NCBI GenBank assembly: GCA_963783095.1
Contig: CAWAMR010000001.1
Location: 434,001-498,000 of the forward strand
From: CAWAMR01 sp963783095
GTDB taxonomy: Bacteria > Planctomycetota > Planctomycetia > Gemmatales > Gemmataceae
Reading direction: 5' to 3'
DNA length: 64,000 nucleotides
This document shows positions 1 through 9,191 of the stretch, piece by piece. The notes beneath the pieces were generated by a model. That model saw nothing but the letters and a program-made list of their open reading frames with translations, ran no database searches and had not been told where the DNA came from. The translations under genes and the position numbers were made by a program. The first letter of the stretch is position 1. Each line of letters begins with the position of its first letter.

Positions 1-1
1 G

Positions 2-304
2 GTTTTTGGGACTCACAAGGAAAAAGCCATTGAGGCTTTGGGCGCGGCAAGCATTCAACTGAAAGAAGCGCTCGACGCGGTCGGCGAAAAATACACAGGT
101 TGGAAAGGTAAAGCGGCACCGAAAGGCTCCGGGCCACATCCCCGTCTCACCAGTGCGATTAACGACTTGAACGAGGCCAAAGCCTATCTCGAAACCGCGG
201 AGAAAGTATTCAAGGGCCATAAGGCCAAGGCAATCAAAGATATCAACGTGGCTATCACGCAACTGGAAGAAGCTTTAGCATTTGCCGCCAAGAAGGGTAA
301 ATAG
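2..304 (+). CDS. Small helical-repeat protein, 5' end outside window
   Basis: The frame is open from base 2, so the start codon lies upstream and about 100 residues of the C-terminus are visible. The sequence is an internal duplication: 'THKEKAIEALGAASIQLKEA' near the start is matched by 'GHKAKAIKDINVAITQLEEA' near the end, each followed by a short basic tail. The pattern K/GHKxKAI...A..QLxEAL is a repeated amphipathic helix known from small planctomycete and other bacterial proteins without assigned function. No enzyme motif is visible. A TTG at 38 is in frame but would cut the first repeat, so it is not chosen. The reading frame is secure; the function is unknown. Confidence 0.7.
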   Translation, partial: VFGTHKEKAIEALGAASIQLKEALDAVGEKYTGWKGKAAPKGSGPHPRLTSAINDLNEAKAYLETAEKVFKGHKAKAIKDINVAITQLEEALAFAAKKGK

Positions 305-452
305 CGTGCTTCACGCTAACCCGACGTGAAAGCGAGGACGAAACTTCCGTTCACTCGGAAACATATCCTCGCTCACGCATCGATTCTCGCGCTCGCGATT
401 TCTCCGCGATTGCTGTCCCACAACTCCCTGCAACTCATCTGCCAAACATCTT

Positions 453-1151
453 TCACTCCTGCGAATTCTTTTCGAGATGATCGAGCAGTTTTTGGAAGTT
501 CTGTTCGGCCTGTTCGCGTTCGATCCCGGCGCTAACCAGATGCTCGATGGCAGCGGTCCACCCTGCGGAGCGCAGGTCCGGATTGTACTCTCCTTCCGCA
601 GGGGGCTTCGCGTCGCCTTCTTCGGGCGCAGGCGGAGTTTTCCCTTCGCCGTCTTCGGGCACGGGCGGTTGAGATTTCTCGACAAAAAGAACCAGAGCCT
701 GTTGATAACGAGGATCGCGCATCAGGGAATTCATTTCCCGTTGCTTGGCCTTGCCGATATAGGCGGCCGGCACAGCAATGAGGATGATCGCCCCGATGAT
801 GACCAGTCCGGGCGGGAAATGGTACCAAAAAGGCTCGCTCAGGTCCGATTCCTGCGTCCCCAGTAATTGCGCTCCTTCGGTCTTCGATATCGGATCGAAT
901 CGGTCGTTTCCATCGTGGATGCAAAATGTGCCGTCATAGCGCCAAAGGTCGAGCCAAAACACTCCGATGTAGCTGTATTTATAGCCGACCCGCGCACCGG
1001 CAGGCAAATCATTGCCGTGTACTCCGGCAATTCTTCCGAGATCACTGATGGTGTCGCCCCTGGTAATCAGTAGGATCTTGGCTTCAGACTGCGTTGGGGT
1101 CATCAGCCCGGACGCGAAAACGAGAAAAACCCAGCGATAATGGATCGCCAT
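453..1151 (-). CDS. Membrane-anchored hypothetical protein
   Basis: A 232-residue protein that I do not recognise. It begins with a hydrophobic leader (about residues 5-25) that looks like a signal peptide. A second hydrophobic stretch, 'PGLVIIGAIILIAVPAAYIG' at about residues 114-133, is a convincing transmembrane helix. After it come a short charged region, a Pro/Glu/Gly-rich linker (about 160-190) and a helical C-terminal segment. This suggests an outside domain of about 90 residues, one membrane pass and a cytoplasmic tail. It lies downstream of gnd on the same strand with a gap of about 190 bases, so co-transcription is possible but not shown. Confidence 0.65.
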   Translation of the reverse strand: MAIHYRWVFLVFASGLMTPTQSEAKILLITRGDTISDLGRIAGVHGNDLPAGARVGYKYSYIGVFWLDLWRYDGTFCIHDGNDRFDPISKTEGAQLLGTQESDLSEPFWYHFPPGLVIIGAIILIAVPAAYIGKAKQREMNSLMRDPRYQQALVLFVEKSQPPVPEDGEGKTPPAPEEGDAKPPAEGEYNPDLRSAGWTAAIEHLVSAGIEREQAEQNFQKLLDHLEKNSQE

Positions 1152-1341
1152 GAGAAACTCCTTCTGCGAAAGGTTGTTGAAAAGGAAAAGCCAGTCTCAT
1201 CGTTTGCCGCTCCGCGGCGAACGTCTTCTCTTGCCTCTCTGCGGCGTTATCCTACCACCTTCAGAAGGCTCTGCGTCTGAATGATAGGCTTCTGATCGAA
1301 GCTAGTTTGGCTGCGGAGCGGCAAGACCAAGAGGTCCGGAA

Positions 1342-2325
1342 TCAACCACCCGCGGGGCGTTCGACGTGTCCCCCAAACTTGTTGCGCATCGCTGAGAGCA
1401 ATTTCTCGGCGAAAGTATGATCCTGACGCGAGCGGAATCGGGTATACAGTGCGGAGGTCAGCACGTCGGCGGGCACCGCTTCATCGACGGCGGCCTGGAC
1501 CGTCCAGCGGCCTTCACCCGAGTCATGCACGAACCCGCTGAATTCGGAAAGCGTCGGATTTTCTGCAAGCGCCATCGCGGTCAAATCGAGCAGCCAGGAG
1601 CCGACGACGCTTCCGCGCCTCCAGACCTCGGCGATGTCGGGCAAGTTCAGATCGAATCGATACTCTTCGGGCAACTCTTTGGAGTTGGCATTGCGAAAGA
1701 TGTCGAAACCCTCGGCGTAGGCTTGCATGAGTCCATATTCGATGCCGTTGTGGATCATCTTTACAAAGTGCCCCGTGCCGGGCGGACCGCAGTGCAGATA
1801 CCCTTCCTCGGAGGTTCCGCCCAGCTTGTCTCGGCCGGGTGTCGGCTCGATTTCTCCTTTGCCCGGCGCGAGTGCCTTGAAAATCGGATCCAGCCTTTCG
1901 ACCGCTTCACGAACTCCGCCAATCATCAGGCAATAGCCGCGTTCGACGCCCCACACACCGCCCGATGTGCCGACGTCGATATAGTGAATACCCAGTGCTT
2001 TCAGTTCCTTGGCCCGGCGCACATCGTCCTTGAAGTAGCTGTTGCCGCCATCGATAATTACATCTCCCGCTTCAAAGCGTTTCGCCAACTCTGCTATGGT
2101 CGATTCGGTCGGTTTCCCGGCCGGGACCATGATCCAGGCAGCGCGCGGCTTCGTCAGTTTCAGTGCGAACTCATCGAGATTCGCCGCGCCGACGGCCCCT
2201 TTGGCCTGACATTTGGCTATCGCTTCTGCCTGATAGTCCGTCACGACACACTGGTGACCTTTTCGCATGAGCCGATCGACCATGTTGCCGCCCATGCGTC
2301 CGAGTCCGATCATTCCGAGTTGCAT
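1342..2325 (-). CDS. gnd: 6-phosphogluconate dehydrogenase (decarboxylating), short form
   Basis: Oxidises and decarboxylates 6-phosphogluconate to ribulose 5-phosphate in the pentose phosphate pathway. The N-terminus has the Rossmann motif GLGRMG (residues 7-12). The family motif around 'DGGNSYFKDD' and the catalytic lysine segment 'HFVKMIHNGIEYG' (about residues 185-197) are present. At 327 residues it matches the short bacterial GndA/YqeC-type enzymes, which are often NAD-dependent, rather than the 470-residue long form. It is uninterrupted. It lies third in a same-strand row behind tkt and rpiB, which supports the pathway assignment. Cofactor preference is inferred only from subfamily length. 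Confidence 0.93.
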   Translation of the reverse strand: MQLGMIGLGRMGGNMVDRLMRKGHQCVVTDYQAEAIAKCQAKGAVGAANLDEFALKLTKPRAAWIMVPAGKPTESTIAELAKRFEAGDVIIDGGNSYFKDDVRRAKELKALGIHYIDVGTSGGVWGVERGYCLMIGGVREAVERLDPIFKALAPGKGEIEPTPGRDKLGGTSEEGYLHCGPPGTGHFVKMIHNGIEYGLMQAYAEGFDIFRNANSKELPEEYRFDLNLPDIAEVWRRGSVVGSWLLDLTAMALAENPTLSEFSGFVHDSGEGRWTVQAAVDEAVPADVLTSALYTRFRSRQDHTFAEKLLSAMRNKFGGHVERPAGG

Positions 2326-2393
2326 TCAGGAGTCTCCAAAAAATGGCGGTTAACTCAGAAGCGAAACACATGGAGAGGCAAACAACGCGGATT

Positions 2394-2483
2394 GTAGCCG
2401 AATTCGCCGGAATTCGGGTCCGCTGGACGCAGACAACTGCCGCGCATTCTGAGGGTTCCCCGAATTCCGGCGAATTCGGCTAC
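2394..2483. repeat. Perfect 25-bp inverted repeat between rpiB and gnd
   Basis: Arms at 2394-2418 and 2459-2483 are exact reverse complements, beginning gtagccgaattcgcc, separated by 40 bases. It fills most of the gap between the rpiB stop and the gnd start. The A/T-poor stem and lack of a T-run argue against a standard terminator. It may be an interspersed palindromic element or an mRNA-processing hairpin that separates expression of the two genes. Confidence 0.85.
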
Positions 2484-2490
2484 TGTCCGA

Positions 2491-2987
2491 TCAGGATGCG
2501 GTCATCGAGTTGGGCGAAACGATGGGTTTCGGTCGCGGCGGATTCTCCTCCAGCTTATGAATCTTGGCCAGTCGGCGGAGGTGCCGCTCCTCTCCGGAAA
2601 ACTGCGCTGCCAGAAAGGCAGCGCATAAATCCTTGGCGGTCTCGATACCAATGACGCGCAGACCCCATCACGAGCACATTCATATTGTCGTGCTCAACTC
2701 CCTGATGAGCGGAGTAATGATCGTGGCATAAACCCGCACGAATTCCCGGCAGTTTATTGGCGGCGACACTCGCCGCCAACCCCGGAGCCGCAAATGAGAA
2801 TACCGCGCTGGGCACGCCCTAGTTGTATGGCAATGCCCAGCGCCTCGGCATAGTCCGGGTAGTCGTCGGGCTGCGTTGGATCAAAAGTGCCGAGATCCAG
2901 CAGCTTGTGACCTGCCTGTTCCAGGAACTGGCGTATCGACTCTTTCAACTCGAAGCCGGCATGATCCGAGGCGATGACGACATTCAT
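2491..2987 (-). CDS. rpiB: Ribose 5-phosphate isomerase B (two frameshifts)
   Basis: Interconverts ribose 5-phosphate and ribulose 5-phosphate. The N-terminal part has the RpiB start 'MNVVIASDHAGFELK' and the motif 'GILICGSGVG'. The frame then breaks near 2770 and resumes as 'ASVAANKLPGIRAGLCHD', followed by 'HDNMNVLVMG'. It breaks again near 2660, in a run of four G where three would restore 'VMGLRVIG'. The tail 'ETAKDLCAAFLAAQFSGEE' continues to a TGA at 2491-2493. With both single-base insertions removed the protein is about 165 residues, close to the family norm with a short extension. The start ATG follows the tkt stop by three bases, so the two are probably translated from one mRNA. Confidence 0.88.
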
Positions 2988-2990
2988 GCT

Positions 2991-5131
2991 TCACCTTCCT
3001 TTTGCGAGCTGGGACTTGGCCTGCGCAACCACGTTATCGACCGTGAAACCAAACTTCTTCTGAAGCTCTTTCAAGGGCGCGGAAGCTCCGAAGGTCTTCA
3101 TTCCGATGGTCGCTCCGGATGTGCCGATATACTGATGCCAGCCGAACATCCCGGCCTGCTCCACGGCGACACGGGCGGTAACGCTCGGCGGCAACACGCT
3201 ATCGCGGTAGACCTGCGATTCGTGTTCGAACAGTTCCCAGCTGAGGCATGCTCACAACCCGGGCCTTGATCCCTTCGCTCTTGAGACGCTCGAAGGCATC
3301 CAGACACAGCCCAACTTCACTGCCGCTGGCCAACAACAAGACATCGGGCTTGCCGTTCGGCGCATCGGCAAGACGTAGGCACCCCGTTCCAACCCCTTAG
3401 CCGAAGCGTACTTCGATCGGTCGATGACGACCAAATCTTGACGGGTCAGGATCAGAGCAAGCGGGATGATGTCTTAGTTGCATGATCGTCTTCCAGGCCT
3501 CGACGACCTCATTAGCATCTGCGGGACGAAGAACGATCAGATTGGGAATCGCCCGCAAACTGGCCAGTTGTTCGATCGGCTGATGGGTCGGCCCATCCTC
3601 GCCCACACCGATCGAGTCGTGGGTGAAGACATAGATTACTGGAATTTCCATGATCGCAGCGAGACGGATCGGTGGTCGGCCGTAATCGCTAAAGATAAGA
3701 AAGCCTGCTCCGAACGGACGAACCTTGGACACCGACAACCCGTTGAGGATCGCGCCCATTGCATGTTCGCGGATGCCGAAGTGGAAGTTTCGCCCGCCGT
3801 AGCTGCCGGCCTCGAAATCTCCCGCACCTTCAAACGTCAGTCGGGTTTTGGTCGATGGAGCCAGATCCGCCGCGCCGCCGATCAACCAGGGAACGTTCTT
3901 CGCCAGCACGTTCAGTGCCTTCCCGGAAGCATCGCGCCGGACATCGCAGCCAGTTTCTTCTTGCCGGGGTTCTTGGGATCGTCCACTTCTCCCCAGGGGA
4001 AAGCCGGTAAATCCTTGTCCCAACCGTTAGGAAGTTGACGTTTCTGCATTTTGTCGATGGCATCGGCAAGGACCGGATATTGCTTTCGATACTCTTCCAG
4101 TTTTGCCCACCATTCGGAGGACATTTTTGCACCGCGCGCGCCGATACCGGCCTTGAAAGTCTCGTAGACCTGCGGCGGGACATCGAAATGTTTATCCGGA
4201 TCGAGGCCGTAAAAGATTTTAGCACCCCGGATCGCAGGCTCGCCGAGGGGCTCTCCGTGCGCGGAATGGCTATCTTGTTTGCCGGGAACTCCGTAGGCAA
4301 TGTGGCTGTCGACGATAATTAGAGTCGGTCGATCGGTGGTTCTCGCAACCGTTTCCAGGACTTCTTCGAGGATTACCAGATCGTTCGCGTCGCTGACGCG
4401 CAATCACATTCCAGTGATAGCCCAAAAATCGCTCGGCAACGTCTTCGCTAAAGGCGAGAGATGTGCTGCCTTCGATGGTGATGCGGTTATTGTCGTAGAT
4501 CCAGCACAGATTTCCGAGTTTCAGATGGCCGGCTAAAGATGCTGCTTCGCTGGAAACGCCTTCCATCATATCGCCGTCGCCGCAGAAAGCGAAAACGCGA
4601 TAACTAAACATCTCAAAGCCGGGACGGTTGAAGTAGGTCGCCATCCACTTGGAGGCTATGGCCATCCCGACGCTATTGCCAAGACCCTGTCCGAGCGGCC
4701 CCGTGGTCGTTTCCACCCCGCTGGTCAGGCGATATTCCGGGTGGCCGGGACATTTGCTTTCCAGTTGGCGGAAAGCCGAATATCGTCGAGCGTAACCGAA
4801 GGCGCTCCGGGGATTTCGTATTCCGGGTTTACCGCCTTGACGCCGGTCAAATGGAGCATCGAGTAGAGCAACATCGAGGCGTGCCCCACGGATAACACAA
4901 ATCGATCCCGATCCGGCCAGATCGGCTCACTGGGATCGAATCGCAGAAAACGCTGCCAAAGGATATAGGCGACCGGAGCCAGGGCAACCGGCGTCCCAGG
5001 GTGCCCGGAATTCGCTTTTTGCACGGCATCCATTGATAGGCGCGAATGGTATTGATACACAATTGTTCGTTTGCTGCCGGCGTGGTGTCAGCTCCACGAT
5101 GCAGGCTGGGAGGTGTTTGCGATGCGATCAT
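2991..5131 (-). CDS. tkt: Transketolase (at least six frameshifts)
   Basis: Thiamine-diphosphate enzyme that moves two-carbon units between sugar phosphates. The protein can be followed through successive frames: N-terminal 'RLSMDAVQKANSGHPGTPVA'; 'ETTTGPLGQGLGNSVGMAIA' and 'FCGDGDMMEGVSSEAASLAG' (ThDP-binding part); 'HIAYGVPGKQDSHSAHGEPL'; pyrimidine domain 'FHFGIREHAMGAILNGL' with 'FTHDSIGVGEDGPTHQPIEQ'; and C-terminal 'GMFGWHQYIGTSG'. Shifts lie near 5045, 4740, 4400, 3940, 3470 and 3200-3330. No segment is missing, and the reconstructed length (about 710 codons) is only slightly above the family norm. This points to indel errors rather than decay. Start chosen at ATG 5131, giving 'MIASQTPPSLHRG'. 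It leads the tkt-rpiB-gnd row. Confidence 0.88.
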
Positions 5132-5309
5132 CAGATGGTTCCTCGATGAAGAAGATTCAAGAACCAGCATACGGATGGAGAAATTATCAGCCAGTTGCAA
5201 AATGCTGCAAAATGTGAGCCAGTATCGCCGAGCATGGGAGGAAATGGTGCACCGAACGGGTAGCCGAGTTCGAATCTACGAATGCTCGCCTTCTTCGAAA
5301 TAGCCCAAA

Positions 5310-6289
5310 CTATTTGCTTTCGACATCGGGATCAAATCCGTGTCGCTCCTCCACGTCGTCGACCAGATCTTCGACCGCCGGCACTACGGGGGGCGGAGGT
5401 TCGCGCCGAACCGGCACGCGCGTATGTCGGCTCGGTGCAGCGGCACGTGGGCCGTTGATCGGTGGGGGACTTGAATGCTTGGGGATCGCGGGTGAAGTCG
5501 TCCGCGGCTCTGAACCAAATCGCGTTACCACATAAGTGCCGCTGGTTTTGTGGGTCTCCAGGTCGAGCAACCCATGCCGGGAGGCGTCTTCCAGCAATTC
5601 ACTGAAGGTGCGGTAGCCGTGGTATTCTTCGTTGAACGAGGGCTTCTTTCGTTTCATCGTGTCCTTGATCATGGAGGACCAGAGGACTTCCTTGTTCTCG
5701 CGGCGAAGTGCGAGCAGCGATTCCATCAGCAGCCCGAAGATCTTGCGCTTGCCTTCCGGCAACTGGGTCATCATCGACGGCAGAGCGGTTGACGGCACTG
5801 CCAAGGTCTTCGTAATAGATGAATTCATCGCAGTTGTCGCGGAGCAAATCGGAAGTTGCCTCCGCCAATCCCAGGCCGATGACGTGCTTGCCCAGTTCTT
5901 TCAGCTTCGAAACCAGAGGTGAAAAATCGCTGTCGCCGGATACGATGACAAAAGTGTCGATGTGATCCTTGGAATAGGCCAGGTCCATCGCATCGACACA
6001 GAGGCGGATGTCGGCCGAGTTCTTGCCGGTCTGAGCCCGCGTCGGGGATTTCGATCAACTCGATCGCGGCCTCGTGCAGCATCGTCGTATACTGCGAGAA
6101 TCGGCTCCAATCGGCGTAGGCTTTTTTGGCGACGATCTTGCCTTTTTCGACCAGTCGTTCGATCACACGGTTGATGTCGAACCGATCTCGTCGGTTATTC
6201 AGGCCAATCCCAATATTCTCGAAATCCAGAAACACGGCCAGTATTCGTTCACCATCCGTATGCCGGGGAGTTTTCACAGTGCTACTCAT
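5310..6289 (-). CDS. NYN-domain protein with LOTUS/OST-HTH region (two frameshifts)
   Basis: The first half is a NYN (LabA/DUF88) PIN-like nuclease domain: 'LAVFLDFENIGIGLNNRRD' supplies the first acidic residues and 'VIVSGDSDFSPLVSKL' the second conserved acidic cluster. The second half, around 'FNEEYHGYRTFSELLEDA' and 'GTYVVTRFG', matches the OST-HTH/LOTUS RNA-binding fold that often follows NYN domains in bacteria. The tail is Pro/Arg-rich and disordered. Frames change near 6040 and 5810; the protein is continuous across both breaks. Start set at ATG 6289 ('MSSTVKTPRHTDG'); an upstream in-frame start at 6349 is possible. A role in RNA turnover is inferred from the domains. Confidence 0.8.
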
Positions 6290-6390
6290 GGGAGAACTGA
6301 GGATATCAGATAAAGCCCCTGGGTCTGGAACGAGACCCTCCGCCGGCAATCATTCCCATTTCGGATCGGGACGCCGTTCTCAATCTCTCG

Positions 6391-7471
6391 TCATCGGTCG
6401 AGCTTGCTCAGCAGCACTTTGGCTTCCTTGGCCGTGTTCGTGCCGGGATATTTCCTGATCAGTGCTTGCAGTTTTTCGATGGCCAGTTCGCGCTTATTGG
6501 GATCGCGGGTCAACGCCTTCATCAGTGCAAATTCCGTACTGGCTTTCTTTTCGAGAGCTGCCTGGTCTGCCGCTACGGGATCGACTTTGGGGGGATTCTT
6601 CTTTGGGACCGGAGTTTTTGCAACGGTCATAGGCTCAGTTTTCGTGTCGGTGGTCTTGGGCTCGGAGACAATCTCGTTGGTCATCGGCTCCGCAGTGGGT
6701 TCATCTTTGCGGGCCGATAGAGTGATCCTTGCGATCTTTGAGGAAATTCCTAATATCGGTCACATCGATAAAGAACGCGTAGCCCTGTGCTGCGACGGAC
6801 ACCAACCCCCCTTGAGTCACGCCGATTTGTTCGCCTTTGGAGTTGAACAGCGGTCCGCCACTATCTCCTGCACTCGTGTTCGAGGTGGCTTCGATGATCT
6901 TGGCCTTATGGTTGCTGACATCGCGACCGCTACCCGCTGTCCACGTCTTTTGGTAAACCTGCCGGACTTTCCCAGGTGTGTAAACCCATGCGGCGTCGCT
7001 GGCAGCAGGGTTTCCGATCGAGTGAATATTCTCGCCAATGTCGGGACTGGTTTCAGCAAATTTCACCGCACGAACACCCGGTGGAAGTCGCTCGAGTTGA
7101 ACGATTGCCAGATCCCGGCTTTCTTCCCGTACCAGAACTTTGCCGCGAATCCCCTTATTGGCGGTGATGCTCTGTTTGTATTTGTCCCGTTCGACAATCG
7201 GTTTTCCCTTGGTATCGTACATGGGAAAATGCACGATCACCATATCTGCGTTGCCGACGACATGGTTATTGGTGATGATGTATCTTTTCTGGGCATCAAT
7301 GAGTGAACCGGATCCGCTGCCAACCTTTGGAGTATACACGAAGCAGGCAGACTTCAAACCAGCGTAATAGATTTTGGTGCCGTTGTCATCTTCGGCACGA
7401 GCGGAGCATGGTGCCAGAAGAAGCCCCGCGGCGATGATCCCCAGCCACGTACGCGTAAGGACGAAGTTCAT
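6391..7471 (-). CDS. Exported trypsin-like serine protease with Pro-rich C-terminal extension (frameshift)
   Basis: A signal peptide ('LGIIAAGLLLAPCSARA') precedes a S1-type domain with the full triad: His in 'YIITNNHVVG', Asp in 'ESRDLAIVQL', Ser in 'NTSAGDSGGPLFN'. It should act in the periplasm. The first frame stops at 6701, but a one-base shift there continues as 'SARKDEPTAEPMTNEIV' into a Lys/Pro/Thr-rich linker and an alpha-helical tail with 'LQALIRKYPGTNTAKEAKV', a TPR/BamD-like motif, ending at 6391. I therefore treat it as one gene; two genes (6701-7471 and 6391-6684) is the alternative. Start ATG 7471 has GAGGA eight bases upstream; ATGs at 7480 and 7495 are also in frame. Confidence 0.8.
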
Positions 7472-7826
7472 GGAAGACATCCTCGAAAATTGCAAAAGAT
7501 GAGTAGACCGGTTTTTGACGCAAGTCTCGGTTTATTTTCACGGATTCCATCGTAACTCCAATGCGGATTGGGTCAAGCGCAAAGTCGATTTTGTCGCAAA
7601 TCATTCACAGATGTTTGCAAATAGTCGGTTTTTGCCTCTCAATCAACCTGTTGCGAGTTGCTTCGGAGATGTCGCTTCCGTGTTTTCAATCCACTGCGCG
7701 TTTGCAAACAAACTGTTGAAGACCCGCGCTGACTGTGTAAAACGGTCAACTCACGAATAGAATCATCGGCAACGTGGTCCGATACAACGATATCGAAGCA
7801 TTCATCAGGGAAATTGAGGTCATCCT
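7472..7826. other. Intergenic region between divergent genes
   Basis: About 355 bases between the protease start and the SDR start, which point away from each other. It must hold both promoters. I see no convincing gene, no strong hairpin and no clear sigma70 pair. A few copies of the word tttgcaaa(t/c) occur at about 7613-7623 and 7701-7712. Confidence 0.5.
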
Positions 7827-8578
7827 ATGTCCAATAGTTTTTTCCGGCTGGACGGCAAAGTTGCGATCGTAACCGGCGGCGGGCAAGGCATCGGCGAGGC
7901 CATTTGCCGTCGTCTCGCAGCAGCGGGGGCCAAGGTCGCGGCTTTCGATTTGGTTCTCGAAGGGGCGAATAAAGTCGCCGCCGAGATCAACGGATTGGCG
8001 GTTCAGGGTGACGTCACTTCGGAATCCGACGTCATTCGTGCGCGCGACGAAATCGAGAAACATCTGGGACCCATCAGCATCATCGTCAACAACGCCGGGA
8101 TCACGGGCCGGGCGGCGAAAACCTGGGAACTCGAGCGCGAAGTCATGACCAAGGTGCTGGATGTCAATGTCACGGGGCCGTTCTTGCTCTGCAAAGCGGT
8201 CCTGCCCGGCATGTCTCGCCCGCAAATATGGCAGGATTGTCAACATTGCTTCGGTCGCGGGCAAAGAAGGCAATCCGACCATGGGACCATACTCCGCCAG
8301 CAAGGCCGCCATCATCGCGCTCACCAAGACAATGGCCAAGGAGGTCGCGGGGCAGGGGGACATCACCATCAATGCCATTTCACCTGCGGTGATTCATACG
8401 CCGATTCTGGATGGCTTGCCGCAATCGACGGTCGATTATATGGTCTCCCGAATCCCGATGGGTCGAACCGGGAGACCCGAAGAGGTAGCAGCGCCTCGTG
8501 CATTTTTTGGTCAGCGCGGATGCAAGTTTCACCACAGCACAGTGTTACGACATAAGCGGGGGCCGAGCGACCTACTGA
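7827..8578 (+). CDS. SDR-family NAD(P)-dependent dehydrogenase (two frameshifts)
   Basis: Short-chain dehydrogenase/reductase of about 250 residues. Cofactor motif 'VTGGGQGIGEAI' at residues 15-26, 'NNAGITG' at about 90, catalytic Ser region 'GRIVNIASVAGKEG' and Tyr-Lys motif 'YSASK' (about 155) are all present. The frame changes near 8215, joining 'KAVLPGM' to 'LARKYGRIVNIAS', and again near 8490, after which 'VHFLVSADASFTTAQ' and 'YDISGGRATY' run to TGA at 8576-8578. The C-terminal 'DISGG' pattern is typical of FabG-like and sugar/alcohol SDRs. The substrate cannot be told from sequence; the neighbours give no pathway hint. Confidence 0.85.
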
Positions 8579-8608
8579 AAACTGGAGACCTGGAGAAAGG
8601 AACAACGC

Positions 8609-8914
8609 ATGCCATTCATACCGAGTTTTGAACGCCTTGCCCGCGAAGAAGGAAGAGTCGAAGGTGAACGCAAAGGAAAACGCGAAGGTGAACGCAAAGG
8701 AAAACGCGAAGGAAGACGCGAAGGAAAACGCGAAGGCTTGTTGCGTGGGATAGAAGTAAGTTTGAGCGTTAAGTTCAGTGCCGCAGGAGTGGCGCAGATG
8801 GTAGCCGTCCAACAAGTCGAAGATCCGAAAAAGTTGCAATCGCTTTTGGAGTCGATACCTGCGGTGAAAACATTGGATGAGTTTCGTGCGCTCTTGTCCG
8901 GTGCGACGAAATAA
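8609..8914 (+). CDS. C-terminal remnant of an Rpn/PD-(D/E)XK-type transposase-associated protein
   Basis: A 101-residue protein starting 'MPFIPSFERLAREEGR'. This matches, from memory, the segment found about two-thirds of the way into planctomycete Rpn-family (recombination-promoting nuclease-like) proteins. An Arg/Lys/Glu/Gly-rich stretch follows, encoded by a near-exact 24-bp tandem repeat (about 8661-8735). Then comes a helical tail 'EDPKKLQSLLESIP'. No nuclease domain precedes it: the region upstream belongs to the SDR gene. It may be a decayed copy or an independently translated small protein. Compare 55716-56168, which looks like the preceding part of the same family. Confidence 0.55.
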   Translation: MPFIPSFERLAREEGRVEGERKGKREGERKGKREGRREGKREGLLRGIEVSLSVKFSAAGVAQMVAVQQVEDPKKLQSLLESIPAVKTLDEFRALLSGATK

Positions 8915-9191
8915 TTCGGCCACATTCCGCCTCGGTGTCGGTCGGCGGCAAACCTCATGCGTTCGTTCCGAGGACGGCTACCAATTCGTCGAGGCTTACT
9001 GCCCCAAATTTGCCATGGGGGTTCGACGCCCGAACACTGACTGAACTCATCCTTTCGCCATCAATCCACATCATGCCGAGAAAAACTGCACCGATTCGGA
9101 ACCCACTCTATCCCGCTCGTTTCCAGGTTGAAGCAAATTCCTACAATAACCGCGATCGTTTCGAGATCGTTAGATTCTGCTATTGAGGCGA

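Noticed and set aside
1417..2397. A 326-codon plus-strand open frame opposite gnd
   Set aside because: Antisense of a strongly supported 6-phosphogluconate dehydrogenase.
5229..5287. tRNA-like segment with cgagcat/atgctcg ends and a gttcgaatc word
   Set aside because: The 7-bp acceptor-like stem encloses only 59 bases, and the word next to it does not form a 5-7-5 T-arm. No anticodon arm can be drawn.
8935..9186. Short plus-strand frame of 83 codons upstream of ilvB
   Set aside because: No motif, no good ribosome-binding site and composition unlike its neighbours; it overlaps the ilvB leader region.
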